Shown here: piece by piece, positions 17,622 to 27,223 of the stretch
Position numbering within the stretch: position 1 is the stretch's first letter
How the letters are laid out: every line of letters starts with the position of its first letter
Source of the DNA: Defluviitaleaceae bacterium
Lineage (GTDB): Bacteria; Bacillota; Clostridia; Lachnospirales; UBA5962
Length of the DNA: 64,000 nt
Direction: 5' to 3'
Assembly: GCA_009779915.1 (NCBI GenBank)
Contig: WRBA01000004.1
Span: 1-64,000 of the forward strand
Translations under genes and position numbers: made by a program
Notes under the pieces: generated by a model
The model's database searches: none
The model's input: only the letters and a program-made list of their open reading frames with translations
Told to the model about the DNA's origin: nothing

Positions 17622-18013
17622 GAGTAAGCAAGCCATACAAGCCTTTAGCCAACCCCTCTCGCTGACTAAAAGCCTTATTTACATATATTCATTGTATGAA
17701 TGTCTTGATTATTCTGTTACAGGTTGGCAATTATAGACATGCTACATGAAAAGACTAACAGATAAAGCGAAGAATTTTTTCGCAAATCAAGGAGCTAGAA
17801 ATCGCGCGTACCCAAAGGTACGCAAGACTTTTTAGCGACGCCCAAGTTGCGGAATAAGGCAAGCTTTAGCTTTAGTGTTTTCATGTAGAATGTCTATAGC
17901 ATAGTTCCGGTTATTTGCACATATAATATAGTGCGTATACCACGTTTTGACCGACCCTTGGCGAGTAAGCAAAGCCGATATACATAAAAGCATAGCTTTC
18001 TTGACCCCTCTCG
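17622..18013. repeat. Region with direct repeats flanking an inverted-repeat element
   Basis: The 524-base gap between murA and the serine hydrolase has no gene. GAGTAAGCAA occurs at 17622 and again at 17963, and ACCCCTCTCG at 17652 and 18004. These imperfect direct copies flank the inverted-repeat element at 17732-17898. Confidence 0.45.
17732..17898. mobile_element. MITE-like inverted-repeat element
   Basis: A 21-bp arm at 17732-17752 (TATAGACATGCTACATGAAA plus A) is matched in reverse complement at 17878-17898 with one mismatch. The 125-bp interior contains GCGTACC/GGTACGC. The interior begins AAAGCG..TTTTTTCGCAAATCAAGG, like the element at 46419-46581. No transposase. Non-autonomous mobility is inferred. 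Confidence 0.5.
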
Positions 18014-18074
18014 TCGAAAAAGCTCTTGAAATGCTTTTATAACCAGCCTTTTAATTAAATGTGGGAAACGCATT

Positions 18075-18099
18075 AGCCGCCTGTACAGGGCGGCTTTTA
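18075..18099 (+). terminator. Hairpin with T-run before the serine hydrolase
   Basis: AGCCGCC pairs with GGCGGCT across seven bases and is followed by TTTAT. It lies 34 bp before the next start codon, so it is either the end of an upstream transcript or an attenuator. Confidence 0.55.
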
Positions 18100-18132
18100 T
18101 ATGGTAGTATTGGTGTAAAAAGGGGGTCTGTT

Positions 18133-19530
18133 ATGATAAATTTAGATAAAAGCTACGTTAAAGAGTTTGAAAAGCTTATAGAAAGCGCAATGAACGCTTA
18201 CGGTGCCCAAGGCATCGCCGTATCAATATTCGGTAAAGACGATACATATTATGAAAATTTTTTTGGTTACAGAGATACTGATAACAAATTAGAAATTAAC
18301 GAGGATACTATATTCGGTATGGCGTCTATATCCAAATCCTTTACCTGCCTTGCTTTATTGCAGCTTGTCGAAAAGGGTGTTGTGAATTTAGATGGACTCG
18401 TTTCCGACTACATACCTGAGTTTAGAGGCAAAAACCAAAAAGGGCTTAAGCTTAAACATTTAATGAGCCATTCCGGAGGATTTTTTCCGGAGAAAAGGGT
18501 ACTGGCAAGGGATGTGGCAAAGGAGATTGGTATTTGGGATAAATTTGACAATGATATTGCCTATAACGAAGCCCTTGCAGAGGAAGGTATTAAAATAATC
18601 GCAAGCCGCCTTGATAATAGAGCGAAACTTATCGGCCGCCCGGGAGAGCTTATGAGCTACTCTAACGACAGTTACGGGCTTATTTCTGATATAGTCCGCA
18701 GGTTTGGAGGATGCAAAACTTTCTCTGAGTATATAAACGAAAATATTTTAAAACCTCTTGACATGACCCGTTCAAGTCTTGAATTTGAAAATCCTGCAAA
18801 AGATGAAAACTCCACACAGCTATATATTAATCGTGATGGAAAGCTTGAATGGAGCAAAGATTTCTATGATAATGCTTTTGTCCTTATGGGAGGCGGTGCC
18901 ATAAAATCAACCATAAATGATTTAAAAAAATACACTCGTATATATTTTAATGAAGGAAGAGAGAAAAATGGCAAAGAGATATTGGGAAGCTACTATATCA
19001 AAGAGATGCAAAAACCACGGCAGCTTTATAGATTTCAGCAATACTACGGCTATGGCTTATCCACAAAATTTATGGATGATATTACAGTTATAGGTCATGG
19101 TGGCAGCCTTACCGGAGTTGCTAATATGTTCCAGTGGTCGCCGGAGCTTGAATGCGGCGTGATTGTATTTTGCAATACTTCCGAGTTTCCTGCTGCTTCT
19201 ATGGCTGATGCGGCTATGAAGCTTGCAATGGGTAAAGACCCTGGAGTGTATGAAAGCCCGTTTGTGGATATGACTTTGGATGATACGGCAATAAAATCCG
19301 CAACAGGTAAATATATTTCCGGCGAAGGGCAAACTTATGAAATTTTATATGAAAATGATAAGCTAACCCTTAAATTCAGCGGCGCGGAACTTAATTTGCG
19401 CCCTGTAAGAAAAGATATATTTATTGTACAGAAACCTTATGCCACTATGGATTTGATTTTATTAAAAGATAAAGACGGAAAGGTTTGGGGCATACGAGCC
19501 GGCGGGCGAATTATACCTAAGGAGGTGTAA
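18133..19530 (+). CDS. Serine hydrolase of the beta-lactamase class C/DD-peptidase superfamily
   Basis: A 465-aa protein with the penicillin-recognising fold: SISKSFT (SxxK nucleophile, about residue 73), YSNDSYG (YxN motif) and GHGGSLTG (the KTG-equivalent HxG). A C-terminal extension of ~100 residues resembles the lipocalin-like domain of such esterases. No signal peptide is seen, which points to a cytoplasmic esterase or D-aminopeptidase more than a true beta-lactamase. AGGGGGT selects ATG 18133; the frame is open further upstream (GTG 18061) but that start lacks support. It sits one base from the following flavoprotein gene. Confidence 0.85.
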   Translation: MINLDKSYVKEFEKLIESAMNAYGAQGIAVSIFGKDDTYYENFFGYRDTDNKLEINEDTIFGMASISKSFTCLALLQLVEKGVVNLDGLVSDYIPEFRGKNQKGLKLKHLMSHSGGFFPEKRVLARDVAKEIGIWDKFDNDIAYNEALAEEGIKIIASRLDNRAKLIGRPGELMSYSNDSYGLISDIVRRFGGCKTFSEYINENILKPLDMTRSSLEFENPAKDENSTQLYINRDGKLEWSKDFYDNAFVLMGGGAIKSTINDLKKYTRIYFNEGREKNGKEILGSYYIKEMQKPRQLYRFQQYYGYGLSTKFMDDITVIGHGGSLTGVANMFQWSPELECGVIVFCNTSEFPAASMADAAMKLAMGKDPGVYESPFVDMTLDDTAIKSATGKYISGEGQTYEILYENDKLTLKFSGAELNLRPVRKDIFIVQKPYATMDLILLKDKDGKVWGIRAGGRIIPKEV

Positions 19531-19531
19531 A

Positions 19532-20974
19532 ATGGATGCAGATATAGTTATTTTAGGAGGCGGTGCTTCAGGCTTGTCAGCGGCAGTCGCAGCGGCGGAA
19601 AGAGGCGGTAAAGTTATACTCATTGAAAAAAGCGCGGCAGCCGGAGGGGCAGCAAAAATGGGCATGGGCTTTTTCGCCGTGGAGTCTAAGTACCAAAAAA
19701 AACAATTGGTAGATCTTAGTGCTGAGGATGCCTTTAATTTTCTTATGGAATACACTCATTGGCAAGTTGACGCAAGGCTTGTCAGCCGCTATATTAATAT
19801 GTCTGCTAATACGGTGGATTGGGTGGAGAGCATGGGTGTGAGCTTTTTAGGCGCGTTCAAAATCTTCCCAAGTTCCAAACAAACTTGGCATATTCCGAAG
19901 GTCGAAGGCAGCGATTCGCCTGTGGGCGGGGCTGGGAAACATATATTTACGGCAATGACTAAGCGCGCAGAGGAACTGGGAGTGCAAATCCGCTACAATA
20001 CTGTTGGAAGTCAAATACTCATAGAAAACGACCATGTAACAGGGGTTGAAATAACCAATGAAACCGGCAAAAATGAACAGTTGAAATGCCGCTCTGTAAT
20101 AGTCGCAACCGGCGGTTTTGGAGATAACCCGCAAATGATAAAAGAACGCACAGGCTACGAATGGGGCAAGGATTTGCATTCAATAAGAGTGCCCGGCACC
20201 AGTGGAGATGGGCTTTCTATGATGTGGGGTATTGGAGCTGTTAAGACCGGCACTGTACTTGAGCTTATTTATTCCGCTCCCGGATTTGGAGCTAACCATA
20301 AGACATTAAGCGAAATCATGCGCCAGCCAGGGCTTATGGTTAATATTGACGGACAGAGGTTTATTAATGAGGAAGTAATGATTAACCCTGTTTTTACAGG
20401 GAACGCCATTTCACGGCAAAAAGAACGTGTTGCCTTTACTATTGCAGATGATAGTATACTTGAGTTATATTTCGCCCATGGGCTTGATTATGCCGGAAAA
20501 TATGACGATGATAATCTTTATGAAAAATGGAAAAGTGAGTTTGAAAGTTACCTTGACCTTGGTGATAATCTTTTTGCAGCAGATACCTTAGAGGAACTGT
20601 GCGAAATGACAGGAATAAACCTTTGCAATATGAAAAAGACCATTGATGAGTATAACAAGTTTTCTACCATTGGAGACTTACAGTTTTTCAAAAAGCATAA
20701 ATATATCAAGCCATTTAAAGGCGGCAAGCTATATGCATCAAAGCATTATCCGTCAGCACTTGGGACTTTGGGCGGTGTACAAGTTAACGATAAAATGGAA
20801 GTACTGAGAGACTGCGGCAGTAAAATCCCCGGTCTATACTCCTGCGGGACGGATGCTTGCAATATATTTGGTGACAGTTATTGCTTCCATCTGCCCGGAA
20901 ATACTATGGGCTTTGCCATAAATAGCGGCAGGATTGCAGGGTATGAGGCGGTCCACATCTCAAAAAATACATAA
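19532..20974 (+). CDS. FAD-dependent oxidoreductase of the fumarate reductase flavoprotein family
   Basis: A 480-aa flavoprotein (FAD_binding_2). The N-terminal dinucleotide-binding motif is VILGGGASGLSAAVAAAERG followed by EKSAAAGGAAKMG; SVIVATGGFGDNP and the C-terminal LPGNTMGFAINSGRIAGYEA are typical. Family members reduce fumarate, urocanate or other enoates, or dehydrogenate ketosteroids. It has no cytochrome or FMN domain. AAGGAGGTG overlaps the end of the serine hydrolase gene, so the two are co-translated. Substrate unknown. Confidence 0.87.
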   Translation: MDADIVILGGGASGLSAAVAAAERGGKVILIEKSAAAGGAAKMGMGFFAVESKYQKKQLVDLSAEDAFNFLMEYTHWQVDARLVSRYINMSANTVDWVESMGVSFLGAFKIFPSSKQTWHIPKVEGSDSPVGGAGKHIFTAMTKRAEELGVQIRYNTVGSQILIENDHVTGVEITNETGKNEQLKCRSVIVATGGFGDNPQMIKERTGYEWGKDLHSIRVPGTSGDGLSMMWGIGAVKTGTVLELIYSAPGFGANHKTLSEIMRQPGLMVNIDGQRFINEEVMINPVFTGNAISRQKERVAFTIADDSILELYFAHGLDYAGKYDDDNLYEKWKSEFESYLDLGDNLFAADTLEELCEMTGINLCNMKKTIDEYNKFSTIGDLQFFKKHKYIKPFKGGKLYASKHYPSALGTLGGVQVNDKMEVLRDCGSKIPGLYSCGTDACNIFGDSYCFHLPGNTMGFAINSGRIAGYEAVHISKNT

Positions 20975-20977
20975 AAA

Positions 20978-21018
20978 GAGAACCGGATACCAGTTAAATG
21001 GTATCCGGCTCGTTTTTT
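20978..21018 (+). terminator. Strong rho-independent terminator
   Basis: CCGGATACCA pairs perfectly with TGGTATCCGG across GTTAAA, extended by GAG/CTC, followed by a T7 run. It lies between convergent genes and probably serves the flavoprotein gene. Confidence 0.88.
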
Positions 21019-21020
21019 TA

Positions 21021-21944
21021 CTATAATAACAGCAATCTGTCCAAGCCAATTCCACTAATCAGGCAACGCTCCTTTTTCCTATTAGTCATTTTGCTGATCC
21101 AATCAACAAACCCGCCGTCACCTATTTCGATTTTTTCATTTTCTTTCTCCATATAAAGCTTGAAATTGATGCCCTTATAATAATTATTATCCTCATGCTC
21201 CAAGTCAAATGAAATTGGAACATCAGGAAGTTCAATCTTTACTAACTCCGTCATTTTATTAAAAAAGCCGTCACTGTCAATATAACCACTTCTTTTTCTT
21301 AAAACAACCGAAAGCCTTGCGTTATATCTTTCTATAAGGAGTTTTCTATAGTAATGTAATTGCTTTACAAACAAAGCATTTTCACATATGTATGAGCCTC
21401 TGTCTTTGCCTGTTGAAACAATACAAAATATACCAAAGTGAGAATAAAACCCTTTCGCCTTTGGAATCGGATTAGCCCTTTGCACTCTTGCAGTTGTACA
21501 AAAATGCAGTTGATTATGATTATCGGCTTCTTCATTTTTTAGCTTTTGTGCAATTATGATAGCTAACATATTTGTAGGATCCGGAAGGATTTCAACTCCT
21601 CTTGATGCAGATATAATATTGTTTTGATTAACACATCCAAAGGCTGAACAGCTTCCCAAAGGTGCTGATGGTGACAATAAAACTGCTTCGATTTCTAATT
21701 TTCGTGCTAAGGACAATAATTCCGCCTCACAGATATGATAGTCTATGGGGTCTATTTCACTGGGAAGCGAAAATCTATTTGTTTGAAATGCCTTCAAAAC
21801 ATCAGCAGGGTTAATATCCTTTGCTTGTTCCTTAAAAACTTCTAACATCAAAGAATTTAGGTCAGATTTCGGCAAGGCTAATAGTTTCTCTATCAGCTCT
21901 TTATCGCCTAATTCAGTTAAAATTCTATCTGTTATTTTGCTCAT
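21021..21944 (-). CDS. Class II aminoacyl-tRNA synthetase-like protein
   Basis: A 307-aa protein not assigned to a named enzyme. The middle has TTARVQRANPIPKAKGFYSHFGIF, like class II motif 2 (R with a following aromatic strand), and the last residues GIGLDRLLLL resemble motif 3 (GxGxxR). No anticodon-binding domain is seen. It could be a synthetase paralog acting on a small molecule or another carrier. It overlaps the upstream GNAT gene by 20 bp, so both are on one transcript. The general fold call is moderate; function is open. Confidence 0.5.
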   Translation of the reverse strand: MSKITDRILTELGDKELIEKLLALPKSDLNSLMLEVFKEQAKDINPADVLKAFQTNRFSLPSEIDPIDYHICEAELLSLARKLEIEAVLLSPSAPLGSCSAFGCVNQNNIISASRGVEILPDPTNMLAIIIAQKLKNEEADNHNQLHFCTTARVQRANPIPKAKGFYSHFGIFCIVSTGKDRGSYICENALFVKQLHYYRKLLIERYNARLSVVLRKRSGYIDSDGFFNKMTELVKIELPDVPISFDLEHEDNNYYKGINFKLYMEKENEKIEIGDGGFVDWISKMTNRKKERCLISGIGLDRLLLL

Positions 21945-22512
21945 ACAAGCTCCTTTTAGAGTGCCAATGTTCTTTAATTATGCCGTAATGAACAATATCG
22001 CGGAAAATACCTTTAACTTTTTTTCCTTGTTTGCTAATCCCCTCAAATTTCATCCCGCATTTTTCCATAACTTTTCCTGAACCTTCGTTTCCAACGTAAT
22101 GAATTGCTTCGACCCGGTTTAGCTCAAGCTTTTCAAAGCATAGTTTCAATACAGCACTTAATGCTTCACTTGCATAACCTTTGTTCCAATAACTACGATT
22201 CAAGACATATCCAAATTCAGTTTTTTCATTTTCGGAATCTACCACAGTAATACCAATGCTGCCGATACATTTTTGATTCTCTTTTAGCTCTATCGCCCAA
22301 TTACCCGGATTTGCCCAATGATAGTTTATTATTCCGTTCAAAGCCTCGTCTTCTGTTTTAGCACCTTCCCAAGCCAGATATTTAACTGTTTCCTCATCGC
22401 TGGCATATTCAAATATGTCCGATGCGTCACTTTTTTTAGATTTTCTTAAAATAAGCCTCTCCGTTTCCAGCCATTCGTTATCATAAAGAATTTCTTTGTA
22501 GTTTGCAACCAT
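21925..22512 (-). CDS. GNAT acetyltransferase (RimJ/RimL type)
   Basis: A 195-aa N-acetyltransferase. ETERLILRKSKKSD is the usual RimJ/RimL opening, NRSYWNKGYASEAL the acetyl-CoA loop, and NRVEAIHYVGNEGSGKVMEKCGM the following helix with the N-x-x-S motif. ATG 22512 has GGAGG eight bases upstream; a TTG at 22518 is too close to that site. It overlaps the aaRS-like gene, which suggests coupled expression. Substrate unknown. Confidence 0.85.
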   Translation of the reverse strand: MVANYKEILYDNEWLETERLILRKSKKSDASDIFEYASDEETVKYLAWEGAKTEDEALNGIINYHWANPGNWAIELKENQKCIGSIGITVVDSENEKTEFGYVLNRSYWNKGYASEALSAVLKLCFEKLELNRVEAIHYVGNEGSGKVMEKCGMKFEGISKQGKKVKGIFRDIVHYGIIKEHWHSKRSLYEQNNR

Positions 22513-22533
22513 TAACAATTCCTCCTATGTTTA

Positions 22534-23337
22534 CTAAAACACTACCCCAAGCACAAAATGGTCAATCACAAGGAAAATAGCCAGTGCAAATACATAATAA
22601 GAAAACACTTTAAGATTTCGCTGCCTAATAAGCTTAAGCATGAACCTTATTGCTATATAGCCGCTTATCATCGCGGCTAAAAACCCTGCAAAACCTGCGG
22701 CAAGCCCTATTGAGTGTGCCGATTCCGTACCGCTTAAAATATATACAATATCGTTATAATGGAGTACAAAAGCACCTAATATTGCAGGTATTGACAGCAA
22801 AAACGAGAAGGATGCCGCTGTCTTTTTGTCAAGCCCTCGGAAAAGGGAGGCTGTTATTGTACTTCCTGAGCGGGATATTCCCGGAATTATTGCAACCATT
22901 TGTACAATACCAACGAACAATGCGTCGAAAGGAGTTATTTTCTTTTCGGTTTTGCGTCCTTCCGGGAATTTATCGGAAGCCCACAGCAATATTCCTGTCA
23001 CCACATAAGCCCCTGCTAAAATCAGCCCGCCGCTAAACAGCATATCTATGGAATCACCTAAAATAAGTACCCACACAACTGCAGGAAGAGTTCCGATAAT
23101 CAAAAGCACAGTCATTTTCTGAAAAGGATTTTTGACGAGCTTAAATATCTCCTCCCAAAATACTATTACAACAGGGATTAAAGTGCCCAAATGTACAAGT
23201 ACATCAAAGGATATAAGGCTGTATTTATCAAGCCCGAACAACCCTTGTACAATAGCTAAATGACCTGAGCTTGAAACGGGTAAAAACTCCGTCATCCCTT
23301 GAATTATGCCTAATATAATTGCTTGAAAAACTGTCAT
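22534..23337 (-). CDS. uppP: Undecaprenyl-diphosphate phosphatase
   Basis: A 267-aa, eight-TM protein of the BacA/UppP family that dephosphorylates undecaprenyl pyrophosphate at the membrane to recycle the lipid carrier for cell-wall synthesis, and gives bacitracin tolerance. The two family motifs are QGMTEFLPVSSSGH near residue 14 and PGISRSGSTI near residue 154. Length is normal. AAGGAG lies before the ATG. Confidence 0.95.
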   Translation of the reverse strand: MTVFQAIILGIIQGMTEFLPVSSSGHLAIVQGLFGLDKYSLISFDVLVHLGTLIPVVIVFWEEIFKLVKNPFQKMTVLLIIGTLPAVVWVLILGDSIDMLFSGGLILAGAYVVTGILLWASDKFPEGRKTEKKITPFDALFVGIVQMVAIIPGISRSGSTITASLFRGLDKKTAASFSFLLSIPAILGAFVLHYNDIVYILSGTESAHSIGLAAGFAGFLAAMISGYIAIRFMLKLIRQRNLKVFSYYVFALAIFLVIDHFVLGVVF

Positions 23338-23493
23338 AAAATAATTCTCCTTGCCTATGGCATTAAAATTTGATATAATATAAAGTTGAGTGCTTTAACA
23401 TAAAAATTATGCCTGTGTTTTTATCATGTAAAGTATATTACAGAAAACATTAGATTTATGCAATGCTTATTTGCATTACGAAAGGAATTATTA

Positions 23494-25131
23494 ATGATTA
23501 ATTTGAAATTTGAAGAAATGAATCTAACCGCTCCTACTCTTAAAGCCATAAAAGACCTTGGTTACAAAGAGGCAACCCCTATACAGTCCCGCTCTATAGA
23601 ACTGATTTTAAGCGGAAGAGACCTTTTAGGCCAGTCCCAAACGGGTACGGGAAAAACTGCCGCTTTCGGCATCCCTTGTATAGAACTCCTTGACCCGTCT
23701 GACAGGCGGCTGCAAAGTATCATACTCTGCCCTACGAGAGAACTTGCAATGCAAGTAAGTGAGGAGCTTAGAAAACTACTTAAATACCGTGATGACTTGA
23801 AAGTGCTGCCCATATACGGCGGGCAGTCAATTGAGAGGCAAATATTGGCTCTAAAAAAAGGTGTGCAAATTGTTGTAGGCACTCCAGGCAGAGTTATGGA
23901 TCATATGCGCAGAAACACTTTGAAGTTGGATGCCATGAAAATGGTTATACTTGATGAGGCGGACGAAATGCTTGATATGGGCTTTCGTGAGGATATTGAA
24001 ACCATACTTAAAAAAACTCCTGACAATCGTCAAACCGTTATGTTTTCCGCCACAATGCCAAAGGCTATATTGGAGCTTACTAAAACATATCAAAAAAACG
24101 CGGCACATATAAGGGTTACACCGAAGGAATTGGTTACGGTTCCAAGTATTTATCAGGCGTATTATGAGGTGCGTGAAAAGGATAAGCTTGAAGCCCTTTG
24201 CCGTATAATAGATATATCCGGTTCTGAGCTTTCGTTGGTGTTTTGCAATACTAAAAGAAGAGTGGATCAAGTTGTTGAAGCCTTGCAGGAACGGGGTTAT
24301 TTCGCCGAAAGCCTCCATGGGGACCTTAAACAGGCACAGCGTGATATGGTTATGAAAAAATTCCGCAACCGCACCTTGGAAATACTTGTTGCAACTGATG
24401 TTGCGGCAAGGGGGATTGATGTTAATGATATCGGCATAGTTTTTAACTTCGATTTACCTCTTGACGAGGAGTACTATGTTCATAGAATAGGGAGAACCGG
24501 ACGCGCCGGTAAAACCGGAAGGGCTTTTACCTTTATAGCAGGGAGAGAAATTTACAAACTTAGGGATATAATGCGCCATACAGGGGCAAAAATAATACGC
24601 AAGTCTTTGCCGACGCTGGATGATATTAGAGAAATTAAGCGCAAGCAGTTTACGGTTGAAATCATAAAAACCGTAAGGGATGCGGGACTTGATAAATATA
24701 TAGACCTTGTAGAAGGTATTGTAGCAGAGCATGATTTAACTTCTATGGATGTAGCGGCAGCTTTGATAAAAATCAACCTCGCAGATAGTATGAAAGAGAC
24801 TGCCGGAGATTTTGACGAAAGCTACTCCTTTGAAAAAGAAACCAAGTCTCATGGCAAAGGCAATAAAACCAAGGGTTCTAAAATAGTCCGCTTGTTCATA
24901 AATGTAGGGAAAAAGCACAAGGTTCGCTCTAAGGATATTTTAGGAGCTATCGCAAATGAATCAGGTACTCCGGGCAGAGATATAGGTAATATTGATATAT
25001 ATGATGATTTTACATTTGTAGATGTTCCGGAAGCTTACGCAAAAAGCATCATCAAAAAAATGAAAAACAGTAAAATCAAAGGCACAAAAATTAATATTGA
25101 AGTCGCAAAGAAAAATATTAAGAAATCTTAA
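23494..25131 (+). CDS. DEAD-box RNA helicase with DbpA-type RNA-binding domain
   Basis: A 545-aa ATP-dependent RNA helicase. All motifs are present: Q motif (ATPIQSRSIEL), SQTGTGKT, PTRELA, VLDEADEML, FSATMP, ARGIDV and HRIGRTGRAG. The last ~75 residues (VRLFINVGKKHKVRSKDILG to the end) match the DbpA RNA-binding domain that recognises 23S rRNA in DbpA/YxiN, so a ribosome assembly role is likely. ATG 23494 follows AAAGGAATTATT; a frame-open upstream ATG at 23458 lacks a binding site. Confidence 0.92.
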   Translation: MINLKFEEMNLTAPTLKAIKDLGYKEATPIQSRSIELILSGRDLLGQSQTGTGKTAAFGIPCIELLDPSDRRLQSIILCPTRELAMQVSEELRKLLKYRDDLKVLPIYGGQSIERQILALKKGVQIVVGTPGRVMDHMRRNTLKLDAMKMVILDEADEMLDMGFREDIETILKKTPDNRQTVMFSATMPKAILELTKTYQKNAAHIRVTPKELVTVPSIYQAYYEVREKDKLEALCRIIDISGSELSLVFCNTKRRVDQVVEALQERGYFAESLHGDLKQAQRDMVMKKFRNRTLEILVATDVAARGIDVNDIGIVFNFDLPLDEEYYVHRIGRTGRAGKTGRAFTFIAGREIYKLRDIMRHTGAKIIRKSLPTLDDIREIKRKQFTVEIIKTVRDAGLDKYIDLVEGIVAEHDLTSMDVAAALIKINLADSMKETAGDFDESYSFEKETKSHGKGNKTKGSKIVRLFINVGKKHKVRSKDILGAIANESGTPGRDIGNIDIYDDFTFVDVPEAYAKSIIKKMKNSKIKGTKINIEVAKKNIKKS

Positions 25132-25326
25132 TTGTTTTGAATTTGACCTGATTAAATATATTACTTGATTTGAAATATATTTTTACACAAAAATATTTGC
25201 GATGATTGTATGATTTTTAGAGATTATCTTGCCGTCAGCTTTCACCATTGTGCAATATGTACTGTTTTGTTGTGACAAGTTGCTTTTTATTAATTATTTT
25301 TACCAATATACTCCAAAAACCCTCAT

Positions 25327-25395
25327 CGTAATTGTTTTGTAACATTTCAGTAAAACACCTAATTTAACGGTTTTGTAATAAGTATCCGTTATACT
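25327..25395 (+). promoter_or_regulatory. SBP1 promoter with two WalR-like boxes
   Basis: An upstream box CGTAAT-N5-TGTAAC lies at 25327-25343. A second, weaker box TTTAAC-N5-TGTAAT ends at 25379, followed 10 nt later by TATACT (25390-25395). No TTGACA-like -35 is present, as expected for an activator-dependent promoter. The rest of 25132-25448 shows no gene. Confidence 0.6.
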
Positions 25396-25448
25396 TGTAT
25401 AAGCAATACCTAAGATAGATTATATAAAAATTTTCTAAGAGGTGATTT

Positions 25449-27059
25449 ATGAAAAAGAATAGGATTTTAAGCTTGATATTGGCAAGTGCTTTTGTAATAG
25501 GCACTCTCGGGGCTTGCACCCCAGCTCAGCAACAAGCAACGGCTCCAGCTGAAGGTACACAGGCAGCTACTCCAGCAGTGCCGACACCGGGCGATACAAC
25601 CCCTGCCGCACCTCCGGCCACAGAGGGCGGCGCAAGAGATTACATCATTATCGCAACTGAAAATGAAGCCGGCACAATCTCCCCCGGAAGGCATGGCACC
25701 CTTGCAGGAAGTTTTATGAATGCTATGACCCATAATGGTCTTTTCAGACAGCATTATGAGAGCTTGGACATTATCCCCGATTTGGTAGAAAGCTACAGGT
25801 CTATCACCGACTCCGTGTGGGAGTTTACTTTGCACCAAGGCGTACTTTTTCACAACGGCGATGAAATGACTGCTTATGACGTTGCCGCTTCTTTCGAGTA
25901 TCTTAGGACTTACCCTTATGCAATGGCTTTTCAAGGTAGTGTTGCTGGCTGGGAAGTAGTTGATACTCACACGATCAGATTGGATACAGGAGAGCCAAAC
26001 GCCCTGCTTTTTGTGGATTTAACTAATCACGGCAATTTTGTTCTTCCTAGGTCTTTGATAGAGGCAGGTCATGATTTTACAGCACTTCCAATCGGCACCG
26101 GTCCTTATGTTTTTGAAGAGTGGAGAACAGGTGATTTCTTACAATTCACAGCTTTTGACGGATATTTCGATACCGAACGTGCACCACTAATCAGAGATGT
26201 AACTTGGAGAATTATTCCTGAAGGCACTTCCAGAACTATCGCGCTGGAAATGGGCGAAATTCACTATATTGTTGAAGTTGCCGCGCCAGATGTGCCAAGA
26301 ATGCAGGAGCATCCTGATATTCACGTTCATTTGGGAATGAGTACCCAGCACAACCATCTGCTTCTTAATAACGAGCTTCCAATGTTTGCTGACATTAACA
26401 TAAGAAGAGCCCTTGATATGGCTATCGATAAAGAATCGGTTGTTATAGTAGGTATGGACGGGCTTGCCACTCCTATTTGGAATCAGGTGCCTATAAACTT
26501 TGCAGGTGTATCCTTCGCAAACGAAAATACATTTGACCCTGATGGTGCAAGAGCTTTACTGGCCGAAGCCGGGGTAGAACCGGGTACTATGGCTTTTGAT
26601 ATTATAGTTTCTAATGATGCAAGAAGGCGTATGGCTGAGGTTATACAAGCAAATCTTGCTGATGTAGGCATTGAGGTTACTATAACTCAAACTGACTTTG
26701 CAACTTTCTTCCAATTGACTACTGAGGGTGATTATGAAACGTCTATCGCAAACTTTACCTCTGCAAGTCTATTAACTTATATGTTTGCGATGCTGCATAG
26801 AGATAATATCGGCGGACTTAATAGAAACCGTATAGACAATCAAGAACTTAGTGATTTAGTAGACCGTGCCATCACTACAGTTGATGAATCCGCAAGACTT
26901 GCTGTTATTGGGGAAGCTACCAGCCTCGCTAATTCATATACCGGTATGGTTCCGCTTTTCCAGGCTTTGATTGCAAGGGCATTTAGCGCAAACCTTGGAG
27001 TTCCTGAAACCGGTGGTGCCGGTGAACTTCATGTAAATATGATGTATTGGCGTGATTAG
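25449..27059 (+). CDS. SBP1: peptide-type ABC substrate-binding lipoprotein
   Basis: A 536-aa extracytoplasmic binding protein (SBP_bac_5). The signal peptide ends in GTLGAC (Cys23 lipidated), then an Ala/Thr/Pro linker runs to about residue 62. The mature domain has SPGRHGTLAGSFMN, MTHNGLFR, LFHNGDEMTAYDVAAS and IIPEGTSRTIALEMGE, hallmarks of all thirteen paralogs, and ends in the shared MMYWRD type terminus. It is one of the more divergent copies (SPGRHG instead of APARHT). It has its own promoter and terminator, so it is a single-gene unit. The nearest complete transporter is dppBCDF at 54-58 kb. Ligand unknown. Confidence 0.92.
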   Translation: MKKNRILSLILASAFVIGTLGACTPAQQQATAPAEGTQAATPAVPTPGDTTPAAPPATEGGARDYIIIATENEAGTISPGRHGTLAGSFMNAMTHNGLFRQHYESLDIIPDLVESYRSITDSVWEFTLHQGVLFHNGDEMTAYDVAASFEYLRTYPYAMAFQGSVAGWEVVDTHTIRLDTGEPNALLFVDLTNHGNFVLPRSLIEAGHDFTALPIGTGPYVFEEWRTGDFLQFTAFDGYFDTERAPLIRDVTWRIIPEGTSRTIALEMGEIHYIVEVAAPDVPRMQEHPDIHVHLGMSTQHNHLLLNNELPMFADINIRRALDMAIDKESVVIVGMDGLATPIWNQVPINFAGVSFANENTFDPDGARALLAEAGVEPGTMAFDIIVSNDARRRMAEVIQANLADVGIEVTITQTDFATFFQLTTEGDYETSIANFTSASLLTYMFAMLHRDNIGGLNRNRIDNQELSDLVDRAITTVDESARLAVIGEATSLANSYTGMVPLFQALIARAFSANLGVPETGGAGELHVNMMYWRD

Positions 27060-27066
27060 TATTATT

Positions 27067-27103
27067 AAAACACTTGGGGCTTTCAAAAAGCTTCAAGTGT
27101 TTT
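27067..27103 (+). terminator. Terminator after SBP1
   Basis: AAAACACTTG pairs with CAAGTGTTTT eight bases after the SBP1 stop, followed by ATTG; the stem itself supplies the T-run. Confidence 0.8.
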
Positions 27104-27151
27104 ATTGATTTTGTGCGTTTTGCGATTAATAATCGCTCCAATTTAAGTTTT

Positions 27152-27223
27152 TTAAGGCGATTTGCACAAAAAGTGACCGCTTTATTGTTTTGTAATTGTT
27201 TTGTAATAAATGTCAGTTATACT
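27152..27223 (+). promoter_or_regulatory. SBP2 promoter with perfect WalR-like box
   Basis: TGTAAT-TGTTT-TGTAAT at 27191-27207, then TATACT at 27218-27223, 10 nt downstream. A copy of the conserved upstream element (GGCGATTTGCACAAA) starts near 27155, about 40 nt before the box as in SBP13 and 11 bp farther than in the other copies. The remainder to 27389 is leader without a gene. Confidence 0.65.

Noticed and set aside
18133-19530. Antibiotic beta-lactamase
   Set aside because: Motifs fit the wider class C/esterase superfamily, and no signal peptide is visible.
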